DNA from: Chryseobacterium jejuense
GTDB lineage: Bacteria; Bacteroidota; Bacteroidia; Flavobacteriales; Weeksellaceae
Direction: 5' to 3'
DNA: 64,000 nucleotides
Assembly (NCBI RefSeq): GCF_900100075.1
Contig: NZ_FNEG01000005.1
Location: 248,001-312,000, forward strand
Both the position numbers and the translations under genes were made by a program. The notes beneath the pieces were generated by a model. It worked only from the letters and a program-made list of their open reading frames with translations. It was not told the origin of the DNA and made no database searches. Shown piece by piece: positions 59,036 through 64,000 of the stretch (position 1 is its first letter; every line of letters begins with the position of its first letter).

Positions 59036-59611
59036 TTATTTTTTAGCTTTTCCTGCTGCTGGCTTAGAAGCTGTTGCCGAAGCTCCTAATTTTGTTTTTA
59101 CCTGTGCTGTAATATCTTCACTTTCGTCTGTGTACACAAGATTACTTCCCTGCGCTGCAATATCAAATACATAGCTTAGGTTTCTTTCCTTAGACACTGC
59201 AAAAATAGCAGTCTTTATTTTCTGTTGAATTGGAGTAAACAATTCGCCTTGTTTAGCAGAAATTTCCTTAGCTGCCTGTGCTCTAGCCTCTTCAATTTTT
59301 TTACCCAGATTATCTAATTCTGTTTGTGCTGCAATAAGCTCTTTCGTTAAGGCCTCTTTATTAGTTTCGTTGAATGTTTTTTCTTTATCTTGTGCTACTT
59401 TCAACTTCGTCTGATATTCATTAATCAGCTTATCAATCTCAGTTTGCTTTGTTTTGGTTAGATTATCAATAGCTTCCCCTGCTGTTTTTACCTCAGTCAT
59501 ATTTTCAAAAACATCTGCAGTGTTTACACTTCCGATTTTTTGTTGAGCATTTACAGTATTAGCAGTTAAAGTTAATCCTGCTGCAATAAAAAATAATTTA
59601 ATTAGTTTCAT
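59036..59611 (-). CDS. OmpH/Skp family outer-membrane chaperone
   Basis: A 191-aa periplasmic protein with signal peptide MKLIKLFFIAAGLTLTANTVNA. After the start QKIGSVNTADVFENMTEVKTA comes a long coiled coil (about 40-130, rich in Lys, Glu and Ala) and a C-terminal beta part (AQGSNLVYTDESEDITAQVKTKLG), the jellyfish fold of Skp. It carries unfolded outer-membrane proteins. The frame is open to 59659, but the signal peptide sets the start. A TATATTTG box lies at 59657-59664, about 45 nt upstream. Confidence 0.9.
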   Translation of the reverse strand: MKLIKLFFIAAGLTLTANTVNAQQKIGSVNTADVFENMTEVKTAGEAIDNLTKTKQTEIDKLINEYQTKLKVAQDKEKTFNETNKEALTKELIAAQTELDNLGKKIEEARAQAAKEISAKQGELFTPIQQKIKTAIFAVSKERNLSYVFDIAAQGSNLVYTDESEDITAQVKTKLGASATASKPAAGKAKK

Positions 59612-59656
59612 TATGATATATACTTTTTTTGAAAAATTCACTTTTTTTTCAGTGTC

Positions 59657-59664
59657 CAAATATA
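59657..59664 (-). promoter_or_regulatory. -7 box of the OmpH gene
   Basis: The reverse strand reads TATATTTG. It argues against the longer start at 59659, which would lie within it. Confidence 0.5.
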
Positions 59665-59768
59665 ATATAATTTTTCATTTAGAATCATTCGACTTTTTCT
59701 GGATATAAACATTGTTATAAATATCCATAGTGTTCAAAATATTTACCATTAAAATTCCCATTAACATA

Positions 59769-59797
59769 AAGCTCTCCCCAAAAAACGGAGAGAGCTT
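59769..59797 (-). terminator. weak hairpin after aceA
   Basis: AAGCTCTC (59769-59776) and GAGAGCTT (59790-59797) pair. The T-run is poor, so this may be only a partial terminator. Confidence 0.4.
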
Positions 59798-59828
59798 CGA
59801 AAATATGTATAATGCAAAAAACTGATTT

Positions 59829-61109
59829 TTAATGAAACTGTGCTGTTTCTGTAGAATCCTTCATTGCTACGGTAGCAGAAGACCCGTTGGTAACAACATT
59901 CTGAACCTCATCAAAATATCCTGTTCCTACAAAAGACTGATGTTTTACCGCTCTGAATCCTTTTGATTGTAAAGCAAATTCACGTTCCTGAAGTTCTGAA
60001 TATCCAGCCATTCCTCTTTCTTTATATGCCAACGCCAATTCAAACATTGCCGTATTCAAAGCATGGAATCCTGCCAAGGTAATAAACTGGAATTTATAGC
60101 CCATTTTCGCTAACTCTTCGCGGAAGGTAGACATTTCTTCCACACTTAGTTTAGCTGCCCAGTTGAATGAAGGTGAGCAGTTGTAAGCAAGCATTTTTCC
60201 TGGAAACTGTGCATGAATTCCGTCTGCAAATTTTTTCGCCTGTTCCAAATCCGGGTTTGAAGTTTCCATCCAGATCAGGTCTGCATAGGGTGCATAAGAC
60301 AATCCTCGGTCTATTCCCTGTTCTACTCCATTTCTTACTACATAAAACCCTTCAGAAGTTCTTTCTCCTGTCACGAATTTTTTGTCTCTATCATCAATAT
60401 CTGAGGTAAGCAGGTCTGCTGCATCAGCATCTGTTCTGGCAATGATAAGACTTGGAACACCCAATACATCTGCTGCCAAACGTGCCGCAACTAATTTATT
60501 AATGGCTTCCTGAGTAGGAACCAATACTTTTCCTCCTAAATGTCCACATTTCTTTGCAGAAGAAAGCTGATCTTCAAAGTGTACCCCGGCAGCACCTGCC
60601 TCAATCATTTGTTTCATGAGTTCAAATGCATTCAAGTTTCCACCAAAACCTGCTTCGGCATCTGCAATAATTGGAACAAGATATTCTTTATCTCCAGCTC
60701 CACTTACCGATTGAACCTGATCTGCTCTTAATAAAGCATTATTGATTTTTTTCACAACAGAAGGCACTGAATTTGCTGGATACAAAGACTGATCCGGATA
60801 CATTTCTCCAGATAAGTTAGCATCTGCCGCCACCTGCCATCCTGAAAGATAAATCGCCTCTAAGCCGGCATCTACTTCCTGCACAGCCTGATTACCAGTT
60901 AAAGCTCCCAGTCCTGCCACAAAATCTTGGGTATTTAATTTTTCCCAGAATTTCTTAGACATTTCTGTCGCAATGGTATAATCTATTTTGTAAGAGCCAC
61001 GAAGTTTTAATACTTCTTCTGCCGTATAAGGCCTTTTTATGCCATTCCAGCGTGGATTTATCAGCCAATCTTGCTCTAGAGCCTGGATTTGTTCTCGTCT
61101 TGTTTTCAT
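59829..61109 (-). CDS. aceA: isocitrate lyase
   Basis: A 426-aa glyoxylate-shunt enzyme that splits isocitrate into succinate and glyoxylate. The catalytic signature KKCGHLGGK (about residues 187-195, with the active-site cysteine) is intact, as are [18 protein letters not shown] and [11 protein letters not shown] earlier and later. It acts with malate synthase for growth on acetate or fatty acids. It is 87 nt downstream of aceB in the same direction, so the two are probably one operon controlled by the divergent XRE regulator. Confidence 0.97.
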   Translation of the reverse strand: MKTRREQIQALEQDWLINPRWNGIKRPYTAEEVLKLRGSYKIDYTIATEMSKKFWEKLNTQDFVAGLGALTGNQAVQEVDAGLEAIYLSGWQVAADANLSGEMYPDQSLYPANSVPSVVKKINNALLRADQVQSVSGAGDKEYLVPIIADAEAGFGGNLNAFELMKQMIEAGAAGVHFEDQLSSAKKCGHLGGKVLVPTQEAINKLVAARLAADVLGVPSLIIARTDADAADLLTSDIDDRDKKFVTGERTSEGFYVVRNGVEQGIDRGLSYAPYADLIWMETSNPDLEQAKKFADGIHAQFPGKMLAYNCSPSFNWAAKLSVEEMSTFREELAKMGYKFQFITLAGFHALNTAMFELALAYKERGMAGYSELQEREFALQSKGFRAVKHQSFVGTGYFDEVQNVVTNGSSATVAMKDSTETAQFH

Positions 61110-61196
61110 AATATTTGGATTTTGTTTGTTGAATTCTGGAGTTCGGGATATGAGGTTTCGTGAATATTCAGATGTTCCTATTCTCTCACTATCTAA

Positions 61197-62771
61197 CTAT
61201 ATAAAGGGATATGCTTTCAGGGTTAAAAATTCTTCAAAGTTTTCTGAGAATATCAATTCATTGAAAAGTTCTTTAGCAAGTTTGAATTTTCCGTTTTTAA
61301 AGCGGGTTTCGCCAACATATTTTTCAATATTGTCCATTTCTTCGGATTCCCATTGAAGGATCATATTTCTGGTTAATGTTCTGTCATCGCTTAATACCGC
61401 TTCATTTTTCAGCCATTGCCAGATCTGCGTTCTTGAAATCTCAGCAGTGGCAGCATCCTCCATCAGATTGTAAATAGCCGCTGCTCCGGTTCCCATCAGC
61501 CAGCTTTCGAGATAAAGAATCCCGACATTGATATTTTTTCTTACTCCTTTCTCTGTAATTTCTCCTTTTGGGATTTCCAGCAGATTGCTTTCCTGTATAT
61601 TGTATTCAAATTTTTTATCGATCTGATTTTTAGAAGGCATATGCTCATCAAAAATATCCTTAGCCACTGAAACTAATGCAGGATGCGCCACCCAGGTTCC
61701 ATCATGACCGTTTTTCACTTCTCTTTCTTTATCGCTTCTTACTTTTTCAAAAGCAATATTATTAGCTTCGTCATCATTTTTTACAGGAATCTGTGCTGCC
61801 ATTCCCCCCATTGCATGAACATTTCTCTTATGGCAACCTTCAATCACTCTTTTTGAATAAGCGCTCATAAAAGGGGAAGTCATTGTTACCTGATCTCTAT
61901 CTGGAACAATAAATTTCGGAAGGTTTCTGAATTTTTTGATGTATGAGAAGATGTAATCCCATCTTCCACAATTCAGTCCGGAGCTGTGTTCTTTTAATTC
62001 GTATAAAATTTCATCAATCTGGAATGAGGCTGTAATAGTCTCTATTAAAACTGTAGCCTTAATAGTTCCTTGTGGAATTCCCAGATATTCCTGAGCAAAG
62101 ACAAATACTTCATTCCACCATCTTGCTTCTTTATAATGTTCTAATTTTGGAAGATAAAAGTATGGGCCACTTCCCTTTTCTAAAAGGTTTTTCACATTTC
62201 TGAAAAAGTAAATTCCAAAGTCTGTCAATGATCCTGATGCTTCTTCATCATTAATTTTAATATGCTTTTCAGGAAGATGTAATCCTCTTGGTCTTACCAA
62301 TAAAACAGCTGTCTTTTCATTGAGTTTATAAGCCTTTCCTGCTTCGTTGACAAAATCTATGGTTCTGTTAATCGCATCGGAAAGATTAATTTGTCCTTCC
62401 ATCCCATTTTCCCAGGTTGGTGAGCTGCTATCTTCAAAATCTGCCATGAAGGTAAAGGCTCCGGAATTCAGAGCGTTGATAATCATTTTACGATCAACCG
62501 GGCCTGTAATTTCTACTCTTCTGTCCAGCAAATCTTCTGGTAATGGTGCACATACCCAATTACCATTCCTGACCTCTTCTGTCTCCTTCAGAAATTTCGG
62601 AAGATTCCCCTGATCGAATTCTTTTTGCGTTTTTTTTCGTTCTTCTAAAAGATCTACTCTTTTTTGATTGAATTTCTGATGAAGCGCTATTAAAAAATCT
62701 ATCAAATCGGGAGTGAAAATTTCTTCAAACTGCTTCTTGGCCGTAATTTTTAATTGAGTCTTGGTTTCCAT
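61197..62771 (-). CDS. aceB: malate synthase A
   Basis: A 524-aa enzyme that joins glyoxylate and acetyl-CoA to malate. Family A signs: FMADFEDSSSPTWENGMEGQINL (about 100-122), RPRGLHLPEKHI, ATVLIETITASFQIDEILYEL, NCGRWDYIFS and MGGMAAQIPVKND. The frame runs back to 62822 but the ATG at 62771 starts the conserved METKTQLKIT. A TATGTTTG box is at 62800-62807, and GCGA-N4-TCGC sites lie just upstream, so transcription is likely controlled by the divergent regulator. Confidence 0.96.
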   Translation of the reverse strand: METKTQLKITAKKQFEEIFTPDLIDFLIALHQKFNQKRVDLLEERKKTQKEFDQGNLPKFLKETEEVRNGNWVCAPLPEDLLDRRVEITGPVDRKMIINALNSGAFTFMADFEDSSSPTWENGMEGQINLSDAINRTIDFVNEAGKAYKLNEKTAVLLVRPRGLHLPEKHIKINDEEASGSLTDFGIYFFRNVKNLLEKGSGPYFYLPKLEHYKEARWWNEVFVFAQEYLGIPQGTIKATVLIETITASFQIDEILYELKEHSSGLNCGRWDYIFSYIKKFRNLPKFIVPDRDQVTMTSPFMSAYSKRVIEGCHKRNVHAMGGMAAQIPVKNDDEANNIAFEKVRSDKEREVKNGHDGTWVAHPALVSVAKDIFDEHMPSKNQIDKKFEYNIQESNLLEIPKGEITEKGVRKNINVGILYLESWLMGTGAAAIYNLMEDAATAEISRTQIWQWLKNEAVLSDDRTLTRNMILQWESEEMDNIEKYVGETRFKNGKFKLAKELFNELIFSENFEEFLTLKAYPFI

Positions 62772-62799
62772 AACATATTGATTTTGTGACTTGATGTTA

Positions 62800-62807
62800 C
62801 AAACATA
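62800..62807 (-). promoter_or_regulatory. -7 box of aceB-aceA
   Basis: The reverse strand reads TATGTTTG, a TAnnTTTG match 28 nt before the aceB ATG. The -33 region would overlap the palindrome at 62827-62840. Confidence 0.55.
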
Positions 62808-62826
62808 AACAAAAATTTTCACAAAC

Positions 62827-62840
62827 AGCGAACGTTCGCT
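62827..62840. promoter_or_regulatory. operator 1, AGCGAACGTTCGCT
   Basis: Perfect 14-bp palindrome with core GCGAACGTTCGC. It sits at about the -33 region of the aceB promoter. Confidence 0.65.
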
Positions 62841-62860
62841 AATTTTTTCAAAAAATTATT

Positions 62861-62876
62861 ATGCGAATAATCGCAT
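62861..62876. promoter_or_regulatory. operator 2, ATGCGAATAATCGCAT
   Basis: ATGCGA and TCGCAT around ATAA. Its core GCGAATAATCGC fits the same GCGA-N4-TCGC pattern as operator 1. It lies just upstream of the -7 box of the regulator gene. Centre-to-centre distance to operator 1 is 35 bp. Confidence 0.65.
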
Positions 62877-62885
62877 CTATTTATT

Positions 62886-62893
62886 TATATTTG
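62886..62893 (+). promoter_or_regulatory. -7 box of the XRE regulator
   Basis: TATATTTG ends 4 nt before the ATG at 62898, so a leaderless mRNA is predicted. Confidence 0.55.
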
Positions 62894-62897
62894 AGTA

Positions 62898-64000
62898 ATG
62901 AATTCAGAAAGCGATTATATCAAAACAGTTTTCGGGCTAAAACTGAAGCAGCAGAGACAAAAGAAAAATTGGTCTCTACAGGATCTTGCTGTAAAAACCG
63001 GATTATCAAAATCTTACCTTAATGAGATTGAAAATGGAAAAAAATATCCGAAACATGATAAAATCATTCAGCTTTCTGAAGCTCTGAACTGCACTTTTGA
63101 TGACCTGGTTTCTACAAAACTGGATAAAAGTCTTGCTCCATTTAATGAAATTCTACAATCCGATTTCTTCAAAGAAGTTCCATTGGAATTATTCGGAATC
63201 AACAAAAATAACCTCATCAGTATTATCAGCGATGCGCCTAAAAAAGTAACGGCTTTCATTAATGCACTGATAGAAATTTCTCAGAACTATAATCTTGGAA
63301 AGGAAAGGTTCTACTTTGCAGTTTTGAGATCATTCCAGGAGTTATATGACAATTATTTCCCGGAAATTGAAGATAAGGTAAGTCAGTTTACCGAAGAAAA
63401 CCATCTTCAAATTGATAAAAATTTAAAGTCTGATATTCTGGAGCGAATTCTTACAGAGAATTTCAATTATACGATTCAGTCTGAAGATTTTGAAAGTTAT
63501 GGAACACTGAACAACCTAAGATCTCTGTTTATTCCGGAAAAAAAATTACTACTTCTGAATAAAAAGCTTGAAAAGGATCAGAAAACATTTATTCTGGCTA
63601 AAGAAATAGGGTTCAACGTTTTGGAATTAAAAGTTCGCCCTACCACATATTCCTGGCTTGATTTCGGAAGCTTTGAGGAAATCTTGAATAATTTCTATGC
63701 TTCTTATTTTGCAGGAGCGTTATTAATATCAAAGGAACCTGCCATTGAAAAAACTTCAGAATTTTTCCAGCAAAATACATGGAATCCTGAGAACTTTGCC
63801 AGCCTTATCAATAGTTTCACAGATTCACCGGAAACATTCTATTATCGTCTGACTAACATCCTTTCTGCGGAAATGGGAATTAAGGATTTGTTTTATTTAT
63901 GTTTGGTTAAAAAGAAAGGTTCAGAAAAAATTCAAATTTTAAAGGAGCTGCACCTTAATCATCAACAGGCCCCTCATGCCAATGCTATGAATGAGCATTA
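62898..64000 (+). CDS. XRE family regulator, RamB/ScfR-like (3' end outside the window)
   Basis: The gene runs off the window; about 367 residues are visible. Residues 8-65 form an HTH_3 domain (FGLKLKQQRQKKNWSLQDLAVKT, GLSKSYLNEIENGKKYPKHDK). Further on, FILAKEIGFNVLELKV and then WLDFGSFEEILNNFYASYFAGALLI resemble the IrrE/ImmA-like metallopeptidase part, but a clear HExxH is not seen, so it may be a non-catalytic sensor. RamB-type regulators of this design control acetate and glyoxylate genes in Actinobacteria. Here it faces aceB-aceA across two GCGA-N4-TCGC sites. Confidence 0.85.
   Translation, partial: MNSESDYIKTVFGLKLKQQRQKKNWSLQDLAVKTGLSKSYLNEIENGKKYPKHDKIIQLSEALNCTFDDLVSTKLDKSLAPFNEILQSDFFKEVPLELFGINKNNLISIISDAPKKVTAFINALIEISQNYNLGKERFYFAVLRSFQELYDNYFPEIEDKVSQFTEENHLQIDKNLKSDILERILTENFNYTIQSEDFESYGTLNNLRSLFIPEKKLLLLNKKLEKDQKTFILAKEIGFNVLELKVRPTTYSWLDFGSFEEILNNFYASYFAGALLISKEPAIEKTSEFFQQNTWNPENFASLINSFTDSPETFYYRLTNILSAEMGIKDLFYLCLVKKKGSEKIQILKELHLNHQQAPHANAMNEH

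Noticed and set aside
60167..60731. Forward-strand frames over aceA
   Set aside because: Antisense shadow frames, no motif.
1..64000. tRNA, rRNA, IS element or prophage
   Set aside because: I looked through the gaps for cloverleaf-like folds, transposase motifs and phage structural genes and saw none that I could support.

Overview
The window reads as chromosomal DNA of a Flavobacteriia/Weeksellaceae bacterium, most likely Chryseobacterium or a close relative. The base composition is AT-rich. Many genes are preceded by the Bacteroidetes-type -7 box TAnnTTTG, sometimes with TTG 19-22 nt upstream. Protein families point the same way: OstA-like protein, DUF6341/DUF6427-like membrane proteins, TonB receptors with a carboxypeptidase-regulatory-like N-terminus, a START-like domain protein and DUF5715. 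There is no rRNA or tRNA gene, no CRISPR array, no IS element and no prophage that I can see. This is mostly core genome with a few accessory blocks. All function calls come from reading motifs by eye; no database search was run.

Layout. 0-10 kb: an unknown protein, an SDR reductase, a Crp-type regulator divergent from a TonB-type outer-membrane barrel, a TetR regulator with a perfect 26-bp palindromic operator facing a 44-codon small ORF, then tyrS behind what looks like a complete tyrosine attenuator (leader peptide with Tyr codons, alternative hairpins, terminator). 10-16.5 kb: a leftward stress operon of the TerD/TerY-P type (two TerD-like proteins, two VWA proteins, a PP2C phosphatase and a protein kinase with a zinc ribbon). 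16.6-38.7 kb: housekeeping genes, including a flippase-like protein, panD, HU, pdxH, YqgE/AlgH, an amidase, aminotransferases, an OstA-like/Fur block, a Kup potassium transporter, pdhB, an ECF sigma factor with a membrane partner, an LTA-synthase-like sulfatase, pssA, a DEDD exonuclease, an FAH-family enzyme and a universal stress protein. 38.7-47 kb: trigger factor, a TonB receptor module probably for a metal, and an ABC-F protein. 47-52.3 kb: an accessory cluster with a DUF2235 hydrolase-like protein that has lost its nucleophile serine, a NarL-type two-component system, and unknown and peptidase-like proteins. 52.4-64 kb: aquaporin, a PD-(D/E)XK-like protein, a LuxE-like protein carrying an in-frame dispersed repeat, an LpxH-like hydrolase, QueD, a beta-lactamase-fold protein fused to a glycogen-binding-like domain, a thioesterase, an OmpH chaperone, and the glyoxylate shunt (aceB-aceA) divergent from an XRE/RamB-like regulator that runs off the window.

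How genes work together. The strongest regulatory stories are (1) tyrS attenuation; (2) two copies of GCGA-N4-TCGC between aceB and the XRE regulator, one near each promoter; (3) the TetR palindrome between divergent promoters. Intrinsic terminators close many of the transcription units. Several dispersed-repeat families sit in gaps, and one lies inside a coding sequence. One repeat family doubles as the terminator of the ter-type operon.
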